Positions 19,089 to 29,100 of a DNA stretch of 55,484 nt are shown here, piece by piece. Source of the DNA: Alienimonas chondri (lineage in GTDB: Bacteria; Planctomycetota; Planctomycetia; Planctomycetales; Planctomycetaceae); the NCBI RefSeq assembly GCF_013036045.1, contig NZ_WTPX01000013.1:1-55484 (forward strand), given 5' to 3'. The position numbers and the translations under genes were made by a program. Each line of letters starts with the position of its first letter. Within the stretch, counting starts at the first letter, position 1. The notes under the pieces were generated by a model. The model was not told the DNA's origin and did not search any database. It saw only the letters and a program-made list of their open reading frames with translations.

Positions 19089-19434
19089 CTGCTGGCCGAG
19101 ATCGCGGCGAACTTCGCCAAGCGGGGCAGTTGGGAGGGTGTCGAGGAGGAGGACCGCTCCCGGGCCGGGGAGGATCGACGTAGGTGGTCGGTCGGGCGGG
19201 GACCTCTGCACTCCGACACGTGGCACGGGTCGGCCGAGGAACTTGCCGACGCCGGTCGCGTCGCCGTCGTCCCGACGGGCGGTTGGTGGAAGGAGCGGCC
19301 GCATCACGCTCGGTATGACAGCGACGCCCGGTACGCCCTCTTGGGCACGATCGAGACCGCGGAACCGACCCAGGGCGTCGGCCTCCGCACGCCGATCGTC
19401 AATGCACTGACCGCGGCTCCGGCGACCGTCATCG
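19089..19434 (+). pseudogene. C-terminal remnant of an S8-family (subtilisin-like) peptidase
   Basis: A plus-strand frame without start codon reads LLAEIAANFAKRGSWEGVEE, then EDRRRWSVGRGPLHSDTWHG and VVPTGGWWKERPHHARYDSD, ending in LRTPIVNAL. This series (RRWSVGR, HSDTW, GWWKER, ARY) is the conserved tail of S8 peptidases that occur with an AAA ATPase partner in anti-phage gene pairs. The catalytic domain is absent and the fragment lies in a 530-base gap between two minus-strand genes, so it is a scar of a lost system. The frame remains open into the antisense of the next gene. Confidence 0.6.
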
Positions 19435-19539
19435 TCGAAATTGAACGGGGCGGCGACGGCCGCTTCGATGGGAAAATCGCGAGCTGTTCGGCCGACGGGC
19501 GTCGTTGTGTCAGAGCCGCCGTGCCGGCGGGAACGCTCC

Positions 19540-21315
19540 TCAGACCTCCGCTGGGGGCGGTGCGTCGGTCTCTCTGGTGGCGAGAAGCTGGACAATCCGC
19601 GAGCGGAGGGCGTCCCTGCGAGCGTCATAAAACGTTCGAAAATCGGTCAGCGTCTCCGGGACCACGCCGAGAAGATGATTGTCGCAGTAGTTGGTGCGTG
19701 CGGGAGCGGACATCGCGCCGTCCATCCAAGTCGAAGGCATCGACGCCTGCTTTTCGACGTTCTCGGCACCTTCGAGCAGTTGGAGATTCGGCAGCGAGTC
19801 CGCCATCTCTTTGAACTCGTCGACGTCCTCTTCGAGCACCCCCTCCTTCTTCAGCTTCGCGTTCGTGAAGCGGGATTTCGGAAAGACGTGATCGACGTGA
19901 AAGTGATGATGGGTGACGTCGACGAACGGGAACAGCAGGGTGAGTAGAGAGAACAGCCGCTTGTCCCCATACCGCATCTCGACGAGTTCGTCGATCTCCT
20001 CCTCGGCGAAGTGAAGCGACTTGCCCCGCTTCGCCATGTCTTCGTACAGCTTGCGGGCGGGGAAGCTCTCCGAACCGTGAGTTTTGATCGTGTCCCGGAT
20101 CGCCGTCAGCAGCGTGCTGAGGCCGCTGCCCCAGATGCCGGACGCCTTCAGCAGGCTGCGGATCAACCACGTGCGGATCGCCGCCCGGTCCTCGTCGTAC
20201 TTGCTGTGGGACAGGTACTTCTCGTCGAGTTTCCGGTGGCGGAGGTAGTAGGCGAGGGGCAGCACAGAACTGTCGGCCCGGAGCGTCTTCTCGTTGAATC
20301 CGAAGGCGGCGAGCAGTTGCGCCGCCAGCTTCAGGGACCGCTTCACGTCCGGCCATCGCCGTTCGAGGATCTCCATGTTCTCCCGGTTGAAGTTCTGCAC
20401 CTGGAAATTCACGCTGCCGATGTCCGCCAGCATCAGACCGGCCTTCAAGACGAGGTCCTTCGAGAAGGCGAACCCCTCGCCCGTCGCGTTGAGTTCGTCC
20501 ACTAGGTCGTGAATCTCCTTCCTGGCGTCCCCGGACCACTGGGCGACGGCGATAGACAGCAGCAGGTCGGAGTAAGACAGAACGGTCCCCCCGCTGTTCA
20601 TGCGGATGAAGATGTTGAGCACCTTCTCGAGATTCTGGCTCTTCTCCTCGTAGTACGAGATCAGGTGTTGATCGTGAACGACGCGGTGGAGATGGTGCAG
20701 GACTTTGAACGCCTGGGTGGACTTCTTCTGCGGGAGTCGGTCGCTCAGCCAATCCAGCATGGGCGGGCCGCTCTCCATCCCGAGAATGTCGCTGACCTTG
20801 AACCAGCACTCATCCTCGTTCTTTGACGCCGCACGCTCTTCCGTCAGGAACTCGAAGCGGAACTTCTCGCCCGTCTCGTCCGCGTCGTCCCGGTCTGCCA
20901 GCAGGTCGAGATAGAGGCGTCGCTCGGGATAGGCGTTCGGGTTACTTTTCCACTTATACGGGAGCCGCCAAGCCATCGAGCCGCAAAGTCCGATATTCAG
21001 CGCGGTGAGCCGCTGCTGGCCGTCCAGCACGGCGGTGAGCTCGGTGCCGTGGAAAACGGGGAGCTGGGGGCAGTGCGGGTCGTCACGTTCGTGGTAGTTG
21101 CAGACGAACGAATAGAACTTGTATTTGTCGCTGTTTGCCGCGTCGACCTTCCAGTAAAGGAACGTGCCGAAGGGATAGCCCTGCATCAGGCTGTCGAACA
21201 GCCGGGCGATCTGCTCCGGTTTCCAGACGAACTCGCGCTGGATCGCCGGAAGGACGTACTTCGTCTGCTGAACCGCCTCGAGCGTTTCCTTGATGGTGCC
21301 GCCGGTCTGGTACAT
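19540..21315 (-). CDS. DUF262/DUF1524 protein, GmrSD-type restriction nuclease
   Basis: A 591-residue single-chain protein. The N-terminal DUF262 (ParB/sulfiredoxin-like NTPase) domain carries LPAIQREFVW at about 22-31, IARLFDSLMQGYPFGTF at about 36-52 and the hallmark DGQQRL at residues 98-103. The C-terminal DUF1524 HNH nuclease has HFHVDHVFPKSRF near residue 475 and SLPNLQLL after it. GmrSD enzymes cut DNA carrying modified, for example glucosylated, hydroxymethylcytosine using an NTP; many relatives are general anti-phage nucleases. Both active-site motifs are intact and the length is typical. The gene is alone on its strand, next to the S8 remnant. The modification it recognises cannot be predicted. 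Confidence 0.88.
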   Translation of the reverse strand: MYQTGGTIKETLEAVQQTKYVLPAIQREFVWKPEQIARLFDSLMQGYPFGTFLYWKVDAANSDKYKFYSFVCNYHERDDPHCPQLPVFHGTELTAVLDGQQRLTALNIGLCGSMAWRLPYKWKSNPNAYPERRLYLDLLADRDDADETGEKFRFEFLTEERAASKNEDECWFKVSDILGMESGPPMLDWLSDRLPQKKSTQAFKVLHHLHRVVHDQHLISYYEEKSQNLEKVLNIFIRMNSGGTVLSYSDLLLSIAVAQWSGDARKEIHDLVDELNATGEGFAFSKDLVLKAGLMLADIGSVNFQVQNFNRENMEILERRWPDVKRSLKLAAQLLAAFGFNEKTLRADSSVLPLAYYLRHRKLDEKYLSHSKYDEDRAAIRTWLIRSLLKASGIWGSGLSTLLTAIRDTIKTHGSESFPARKLYEDMAKRGKSLHFAEEEIDELVEMRYGDKRLFSLLTLLFPFVDVTHHHFHVDHVFPKSRFTNAKLKKEGVLEEDVDEFKEMADSLPNLQLLEGAENVEKQASMPSTWMDGAMSAPARTNYCDNHLLGVVPETLTDFRTFYDARRDALRSRIVQLLATRETDAPPPAEV

Positions 21316-21697
21316 TCGCGTGCGTTCTAGGAAATAGACGGGTTGTTCTGCGTTGCCCGCGCCATCTAGTGAAGTCCCGTCCCATCCGGTGAAGGTTCGT
21401 GATCTTGGGGATCGCCCCGCGTAACACAGCCGAGGAAAGGAGTCCGTCCGATGTAGGAGACGCTGGCTCCAGGCTGTTTGACGAATCCCCCGCTTGATCG
21501 CTCAGGCGAAGCGGCGACGTTAAGCCGCCAACATCCCTCGGTCAACGAGCCGCAGTGTCTGGAGCCGCATGTGCCCCGACATCGTGTTGCCGATCCCCTT
21601 TAGGGCGCTGTGGCGGGCACTCGTGGGCGGCGTGACAAGACCGGTGCGTCGTTGACCCGATACGCGTCGCAGTTGACCTGCGACTGAGCGGCGAGGT
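21316..21697. other. Intergenic region left of the IS3 element
   Basis: About 380 bases. On the minus strand it ends in a short reading frame (21520-21610; SGHMRLQTLRLVDRGMLAA) that looks like the tail of a truncated protein, possibly a transposase. I cannot name it. Nothing else is supported. Confidence 0.25.
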
Positions 21698-21724
21698 TGG
21701 CCTGCTTCCCGGAAACTGGTCCGG
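21698..21724 (+). repeat. IS3 element left inverted repeat
   Basis: Pairs in reverse complement with 22950-22975. The shared core is GAAACTG with TGG and CTGC blocks. Confidence 0.75.
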
Positions 21725-21771
21725 CGGTTGTGAGAGTCTCGAGCCGATGACATCGGCATGGAGATTCGACC

Positions 21772-22055
21772 ATGACCAAGCGACGCAAACGGCACACCCC
21801 CGAGGAGATCGTCCGCAAGCTGCGGGACGCGGACGCCATGCTGAACGCGGGCCGCGACCTGGCGGCCGTGCTGCAGGCGCTCAAAGTCACCGAGGCGACC
21901 TACTGCCGCTGGCGAAACCAGTACGGCGGGATGAAGGCCACGGAGGCGAAGAAGCTCAGGGAACTCGAAATCGAGAACGCCCGGCTCAAAAAGCTGCTGG
22001 CCGAAGCGGAACTCGACAAGGCGATGCTCAAGGAACTCGCCTCGGGAAACTGGCG
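21772..22055 (+). CDS. IS3-family transposase OrfA (DNA-binding part)
   Basis: Starts MTKRRKRHTPEEIVRKLRDA. It has a helix-turn-helix (LKVTEATYCRWRNQYGG) and a leucine-zipper segment (LRELEIENARLKKLLAEAEL) ending near KELASGNW. This is the standard about 95-residue OrfA. The frame has no stop where OrfA should end and runs on to 22809 in a meaningless frame, so the coordinates give only the homologous part. OrfA recognises the element ends and is normally joined to OrfB by ribosomal frameshifting. Confidence 0.75.
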
Positions 22056-22924
22056 GCCCTTCGCGGAAACGGACCGCCGCCGTACATCTGGCGAAGTCGT
22101 TCGCCGTGTCGCAGCGGCGGGCCTGTCGGGTCGTCGACCAGCATCGCAGCAGCCAGCGGTACGAATCGACGCCCAAGTCCGACGAGGGGCGGCTGCTCAC
22201 ACGCATGCATGCGTTGGTGCGACGACACCCGCGCTACGGGTATCGCCGGATCGGCGCGTTGCTGAGGGCGGAAGGCTTCCGGCTGAACGCCAAGCGAACG
22301 TACCGGCTCTGGCGTCGGGAGGGCTTCCGGGTTCCGCGACAGCAGGCCAAGAAGCGCCGGGTCGGTTCGTCGGCCAACGCCTGTCATCGCCGGCAGGCGG
22401 CGGGGAGGAACGACGTGTGGGCCTGGGACTTCGCCTTCGACCGGACGACCGGCGGAACGACGCTGAAGTGGCTCTCGATCGTGGACGGATTCACGCGGGA
22501 ATGCCTGGCACTGGAGGTCGGCCGGAGCGTCACCGCAGAAGATCTGATCGAGACGCTGGCCGCGTTGTTCCGCCAGCGGGGCGCTCCGAACCATCTCAGC
22601 AGCGACAACGGCCCGGAGTTCGCGGCGAAGGCGATCCGGCGATGGACCGAGCGGTTGCAGATCGACACGCTGTACGTCGCTCCGGCCTCGCCGTGGGAGA
22701 ACGGCGACGCGGAGAGTTTTCACTCCAAGCTGCGGGACGAGTTCTTGGCCGCGGAGGAGTTCGGCGGCCTGCGGGAGGCTCGGGCTTTGACGAGCTCTTG
22801 GCAGCGTGAGTACGACGAAACGCGACCGAACAGTTCGCTCGGGTACGTGACCCCGGCGGCGTTCGCGCGGACGTGCGGGGCGGGAATGAGGCCGGAGGCC
22901 GAATGGACGCCTCGCACGTCCTGA
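22046..22924 (+). CDS. IS3-family transposase OrfB (DDE integrase core)
   Basis: The OrfB homologous frame begins near 22046 (SRKRTAAVHLAKSFAVSQRR) with a possible GTG start at 22106 and a TGA at 22922-22924. The HTH_21 region has RMHALVRRHPRYGYRRI. The integrase core shows VWAWDFAFDRTT (first Asp), LSSDNGPEF (second Asp) and WENGDAESFHSKLRDEF (Glu), an intact DDE triad. It is in the +1 frame relative to OrfA, whereas IS3 elements normally place OrfB at -1. With the missing OrfA stop, this suggests a one-base indel and perhaps loss of the fusion transposase. Confidence 0.85.
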   Translation, partial: ETGGPSRKRTAAVHLAKSFAVSQRRACRVVDQHRSSQRYESTPKSDEGRLLTRMHALVRRHPRYGYRRIGALLRAEGFRLNAKRTYRLWRREGFRVPRQQAKKRRVGSSANACHRRQAAGRNDVWAWDFAFDRTTGGTTLKWLSIVDGFTRECLALEVGRSVTAEDLIETLAALFRQRGAPNHLSSDNGPEFAAKAIRRWTERLQIDTLYVAPASPWENGDAESFHSKLRDEFLAAEEFGGLREARALTSSWQREYDETRPNSSLGYVTPAAFARTCGAGMRPEAEWTPRTS

Positions 22925-22949
22925 CCACCCCAACCCGCTCTCATAGCGA

Positions 22950-22975
22950 CTGGATCAGTTTCTGGGGGCAGACCA
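22950..22975 (-). repeat. IS3 element right inverted repeat
   Basis: Reverse complement of the left end with a few mismatches. It lies 25 bases after the OrfB stop. Confidence 0.75.
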
Positions 22976-23143
22976 ATACCTCCTGGACGTCCGCGTATGA
23001 ATCCCCCTAACGTGTCATTACCGTGCGGGAAGTCCCGATAATCAAGAACTTTCGCGTGCGCGATAAAGTGCCGAGTTCAGACAGTGCCGCGCCAAACCTC
23101 GCGACAATTCCGCATTGCAACAAATTGACTGACGATAGCGACT

Positions 23144-23178
23144 CTTAGCCGCTCGACATATGCGGTTTGGAGGCTAAG
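23144..23178 (-). terminator. Possible terminator hairpin after the giant gene
   Basis: CTTAGCC (23144-23150) pairs with GGCTAAG (23172-23178), with an inner CCGC/GCGG pairing. It starts ten bases past the stop of the giant minus-strand gene. There is no T run, so it is weak evidence. The remaining gap 22976-23143 shows nothing else. Confidence 0.35.
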
Positions 23179-23187
23179 AACTTGGGT

Positions 23188-26100
23188 TCATTTCGTGGGC
23201 GGGGCGGGCTTCGGTGGGAGCAGGCGAACCGACAGACCGTCGTACGCTGTGTCGCTGGTGAGGGTCGGAAACTCCTCGCTGGCGAAGTTCAGGGGGCCGA
23301 GCCGAGCCGTCTTCAGTGCGGCCGGGCTCTGAGGAGGATGGACCCGCCGACGCATTTCGGTGACCGTCACGCGGTCGACTTCGGGGAACTCGGCAAGGAG
23401 CGTCACAATGTCGGTGGCGGTGATCGTCTGCTGTCCGCCCCGGCGAGCGTCTCTGGTCCCTTGGTAGGTCGCGGCCAATGCTCCGAGAACGCGGTGTCGG
23501 ATCGCGTTGTGGTGGTTCGCTGGAGCCGACGTTTCAACGTCCAGTCCGATCGTGAACGGGACGGACCGACTCCCGACGGCGACGAAATTGGGGACGGCGG
23601 TCGCGTCGGCGAACTTCAGGATCTGTGGGACCGGACGGGCGACGATCGCATCAGCCACGAGTGGCTGGCTGTCACTGCGATTGACGAGGGTCGCCTCAAG
23701 CTTCAGCCCGAGGTGGGCCTCGGTCAGAGAGAGAGTCCCGAGCGACCGCCAGCCGAACGGTCGGGAAGAGATGTCGAACCCGAATCGGTCGTCGTCAAGG
23801 ACTCGGCCGGTCGGCCGGTCGGTCAGATCCACGGAGAACCGCTTCTCCGTCACTTGGGGCGCCTCCCAGCCCTGGGCAATGACCCAGCGTTCGACGTCCT
23901 CAGCAGTCTTGGCGACGCGGTCGCCCCGGTGGAGGATCGCCCTCGGCGCGGCGGGATCGTCCGTCAACTCGAGCGCCGTCCAGGCGAAGACGGGGTCGCC
24001 GCCGAGTTTGACGGTCACCTCCGCCTCGGGCGTGAGGCCGGACGCCGAGGGCCAGGTCAGATCGAAGGCGACCTGTCTGGCCCGGAGAGGCCCGAGGTCG
24101 AATCGAGCAACCGCGGCAGCGTCGTCCGATTGGCTGAACGAGTCGCCGAATGCGTCCGGGTTCGAGGTCGAGGTCCAGCGACCTTCCAGGCGGGTCCGGG
24201 CCGTGTCGGCGTCATCGGCCACGCCGAGCCCGACGATCGACGTCACGTCCACGGGGTTACCGCGGAGTTCGAGCCAGCGGAGGGTCCGCACGTTGGCCAG
24301 GTCGACGACGTCGGTTAATTCATTGTCGCTGAGGTTCGCATACTCCAGCGGGGCGAGGTTCGGCGATGTCAACGACAGACCTTCGAGCGAATCGAGCCGA
24401 TTGCCGACGGCGCTGAGGAAACGGAGACCCGGCAGAGCGGCACGACCGCGGTCAAATTGAGAGAAGGCATACCGGGTCTGCGATCCGTCCGACGGACGCA
24501 GGCGATCGGCGCTGAGATAGAGGAGCGACTCCTGCTTCCCAATGACGGCAAAAGCGTCGAGAAGCGTGCCGTCGCCGGGGTGCTTGCCGCGATTGTCGAT
24601 CGGCGTGTTATCGAGGTCGAGGTGTCGCAGCTCCCGCGTTCCCAGTTCTCCGAAGCGGGCCAGCCGCGGATCGGCGAGGTGAGGCGCGGGGTAGAGCGGC
24701 GTCAGATCGGTGATATCCGTTCCTGCGATGAGCAGCCTTTCAAGGTGCGTCGCGAACTGGAGGATCTCGATCGAGTCGAGACCGCTCACCGACGAGGCGT
24801 TGAGGCTCTGAAGGCGGACGAAATCGCTGACCATAATCGGCTCCACGACTCGAAGCCGATCGGTGGGCCGGCTGTTGGCGACGAGGACGGTCTTTCCCAA
24901 CTGATGAGCAATCAACGGTCGCAGCGGATCGCCGGGAGCGAAGACGACCAATTCGTCGAGGGGGCGCGGTAGGTTCGCTTGAACGACGAGGTCCTGATCG
25001 TCCGGGTCGACTCGCCGTTCCTGAATTGCGGGAACGTCCCCCGGGATCGTGGTCGGAAGCGCAGTGAAGTGATGAAGGTCGACGACTTCGCCCTCTTCGG
25101 CTTTGAAGTAGTCGAAGCCCTCGCCGCCGGCGAGATTGTCGAAGAACCCGTTGCCTTCGAGATAATCGTGCCCCTGCTGGCCATCGATGACGTCGCGATC
25201 GGAAGGCGGATGGCTGGCGCCGACCTCGGGGGCGGCGATCTCGATCTCGTAGGCGAGTGACCCGGACCAATCGGGCGCCGCGTCGACATCGAACGGATCG
25301 TGCACACGAAGAGCGTAGGTCCCAGCGGCGAGATCGCGGATGTCGCTGACGGTCAGCCCCGAGCGGAGGCGGCGGACTTGGCGATCGGCCGCGAAGAGGT
25401 CGAAGCGGAGCCCTCGACGGGCCCGCGTCATGACCTCCAGTTTCAGGTACGACTCGGGGCGGTCGCTGAAGTTCGCGATCGTGATCGCTTGGTCGATGCC
25501 CTCGCCCCGCAGCCGGAACGCGAGACGATTTCGTCCCGAGCGGAGCGCGTCCAAGAGTACCGGGCGGAGGTCGAAGAGGATTTCATCGTTCTCGCCGGGG
25601 AAGACGGTCTGGCCACGGCGTCGCCACCGCTCTGTCGGTATCGTCGCGAGGGTCGGCGCGTCGTTGTCAATCCACCGGGCATCGAGGTCATCCGTCCCGG
25701 AGGGCTCTTCCGCGAGACAATCCAGCCACAGCTTTCCGCTGTTGGACGTCCGGTAGCGGAACGACAGCCGCGCCGAGGCAAGTTCCCGCTCCAACGCAGG
25801 AAGATGGGTCTGGAGTGCGGAGAGGTCAAACAGCCAGACCGTGACGGCGTCGTCTGGCCCGCCGACAAAGTAGCGCCGGCCCCCGTCGGGCTGGACGAGA
25901 GCGTCGGCGGTTCGCGATTCGCCCCCGTAGGGGAGGACCGGTCGGCCAAGCGCCGGGTGAATCTCGGCGGTGGAATAGGTTTTCGCCGGCAGCGGCTCTG
26001 AGCCGGAGTAGACCGGGAGCGGGCCGTCGGAGTCGGCCTCGGGCTGATACGCCTCGTCGACCCTCAGCTTGACGTAATCGCCGGGTTGTCCGTCACCGAG

Positions 26101-29100
26101 CGTCGAGAAGGTGAACCAGCGCTCCGTCTCGTGCACGGCGAAGTCGGCGAACTCGGTCCGGCTGCGATCGGTCATCACGCCTGGGCGGCCGGCGACGGTC
26201 GGTACCTGCAGCGGCGGGTCGAGAAATACGTCCAGCTTGGCGTCTCCGCCAAGCGTTTCTACCGGCCGAAAGACGTGGGACCGCGACTCGCCGAGGAACC
26301 GCAGTCGGAAGTCGGCCCCGTCGCGGCGGACTATGCAGGGCGTCTGATCGGTCGCTGGACGTTGCATGACGTCCAAGAGATCGTTCCAGCCGGGCGTGCC
26401 GAGGGCTTCGTCGCCGAATCCTTCCGACTCAATCATCTGGAGCGTCAACAACGCCTCATCGAAGTCCTGGAGGCGGACAACATGCTGGAGACGGTCGAGT
26501 GTGAGCTTCGGCGGACCGAACGGCGACAGCGGGAGACCCGACGCGTCGAGCGGACGGGCGTAGAGCGTGACGGTCCGGTCGGTCACCCGAACGCGGAGAT
26601 CGAACCACCGACCTGCCACGAGGTGTTCGGGTTCGATCGGAACGGTTGCCGAGAGCCGACCCAGGTGGTCCCGGATCTCGAAGAGTTGCTCGGTGAGGTT
26701 CACTCCGGCGAGGAGGTACTTGTCGCCGCGGGCGGTGCGGTCGTTGGGATCGACGCAGTCGCTGTGCGGTCGATACTCGACGACGATATAGCCGTTCCGA
26801 GACGGGCCCGGCTGGGGGCGAAGCCGCACGCGGGCTTCGTAGAACGGACCGACCGCGGTCCGGCGAAGCAGAGCGACCTGACGTCGCGAGGCGTCGGTCG
26901 CGAAGAGCGAAGTCGTCGTCTGCGTCCACGCCTCCGCGGGGACGAAGTCAACAGTTTCCGGGTCTGCGAAGTCCGCGTAGGCCATCTCCAACTGGTGGGC
27001 GAAAGGCCGGTTCGTCGGTGGATGGACGACGAACAGACCGAGGCCTGGCACATCGCGATTGGCGAGCGTCTCGCCTCCGCGTCGCGGACGACGAAATTCC
27101 CGTGGCTCGCCGAAGGCGAAGAAAATTCGGCCGACGCTTTGAGTCTGCGATTCGGCACCCAGCCCGCTGGTCGCGAGGGGGTCGCCGACGGCAAGATCGT
27201 CGATTCCGTCTCCGTCGAGGTCGAACAGCGGATAGCCGTCGAGTTCCAAAGCCGTAGCGATCGGCGTGTTCTGGCCTGACGCGTCGGATGCCGGCTTCTT
27301 GCTGAGCGGAAGAGTCCTGACGATCCCCGTGTGCTCGGAGAGCCGGACCGTGGGAACGGCCGCGTCCGCTCCGGCGGCCTCTTTCTCGAACCGCTTGCCG
27401 AGGCTGTGAAACAGTAAGACCTTCCCATGGTGATCGACCGGCTCGCCGCTGGACGCGGTCACGCCGACGGTAGAGACGATGAGATCCCATTGCCCGTCGC
27501 CGTCGACGTCGCCGGCGGTCGCCGTCAGCCGTCCCGTGCGGAAGCCGAGCTCGACGTCGTCGCGAAGTTGACCGAAGACCTGTGAGTTCGGCGTCGCGGG
27601 CCATTGCCGCTCGCCGGAAAGCCGCTCCTTATCAATCGCAAAGTAGGATCGGGTGGTACCGAATCCCTCCCAGCCCCGGACGAGGAAGATTGAGCCGCGG
27701 GCGGCCAGATCGTCGTCGTCGGTGTTCTCGACCCTGCGGGTGATGCCGAAGTCGGCTAGGCCGTCGCGCTCGAAGTCTTTCCCGGCGACGTCGTTCAGGG
27801 CGATTAGCGAGGCCCCCAGCCCGAAGCCTTCCCAGACCGCATCGGCGGTCTCGAGCGATCGCAGCGTGACGTCGGGGTCGGGGTCGGGGTGGCTGGCGAG
27901 GAGGTACGCTCGGCCAACGGTCCGGCCGTCGATCGAAACGAAGGACGCGTCGCCGAGGACGATGTCCTCGCGGCCGTCGCCGTCGACGTCGCCGGGAACG
28001 AGGACCTCGAAGCGGCTATCGAGCGGCGTGACGTCCATCGTCTCGCCGACGAGGCGCCGTCCCAGCGTCGAGGAGCCGCGTACGTCGGTCGCCCTGGCGT
28101 CGTCGTGGCGGAACTGGGCAAGCGGTCCGCTCCCGTCGGCCTTCACGACCCAGCCGATCACCGGAGCGTCCTCCGTCGGTGTGACGATCCAGACGACGAA
28201 TTCGCGAGTGTCGGCGTTATGGTCGTACTCGATCGCATGGACGACGACATCCTCCGGCGTGACGGCGTCGGACTTCACGGACGACACCGGCACGGTGAAG
28301 CAATCCGCCCACGTCGTTCGCCACTCGTTGTAGCGTGACGTTTGCACGACGAGGCGATCGCCGCGTCGGGTCACCATCGCGATCGGGCCGTCCTCGAACT
28401 GCCGCCTGGCCGGGGAAACCGATTCGCCGGCAAGCAACTCGGCCTGACTCTGGCCCGCGATCGAGTATCGCCGGGCGAGCTCTGTGAGATCGGACGGGTC
28501 GTCGACCGTGATCGCCAGAGAGGTGTCCCGCCCGTTGAGCCGCAGCAGTTGCGTCCCGGTCGTCGGATCGAGGGTCGGATCAAGCCGGGCCCGGTGCAGA
28601 TTTCCTGGATTGATCGGCCCGTAGAGAGCGTGGACTCGACCTGACCCGTCGCCCGCGGCGAGGAAGTCGTCGTAACCGTCGTCGTTGAGGTCGCCGATCG
28701 GGATCAGCCGGGCGAGACGACCGTCGACGTCCCCCTCGATAGCGAATGCCTGCTCCAGAGAGCGCGGCTCCATCTCGTCCGCGGGGGTTGTCCGACCGAG
28801 CGAGAAACCGGCAGGCCGAAAAGCGGCGAGGGCGGGATGGGCCAGCGTGGCGATGAAGTTGTACGGCAATGCCTGGTCGGCTCGCGAGCAGGTCGACGAC
28901 GATCCGTCGGGCGTGCCAAGGAGAACGTCGTCCCCGACATCGGACCGCCTCCCAGTCGGCGTTCCGCCGTGAAGGACGTCGTCGTCGTCGCCGCCGAGTA
29001 TGCGATCGTCGTCCTCGCCTCCGAAGACGAAGTCTCCCCCGTCGCCGGACAGAAGAACGTCGGCATAGGCGGAACCGTAGATCACGTCCCGGTCGTCGCC

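Larger units (their letters stand above)
21698..22975 (+). mobile_element. IS3-family insertion sequence, about 1.28 kb
   Basis: Defined by imperfect terminal inverted repeats. The left end starts TGGCCTGCTTCCCGG at 21698 and the right end finishes GGGGGCAGACCA at 22975. The first roughly 27 bases match in reverse complement at most positions, and the ends are TG...CA as in IS3 elements. It encodes OrfA and OrfB. No matching target duplication is visible (AGGT on the left, ATAC on the right), so the copy may be old or rearranged. Confidence 0.8.

Noticed and set aside
26086-27279. A 397-codon plus-strand ORF antisense to the giant gene
   Set aside because: It is one of many long antisense frames caused by high GC and the regular repeat codons. 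It has no family match or SD, and the minus-strand frame carries recognisable domains.
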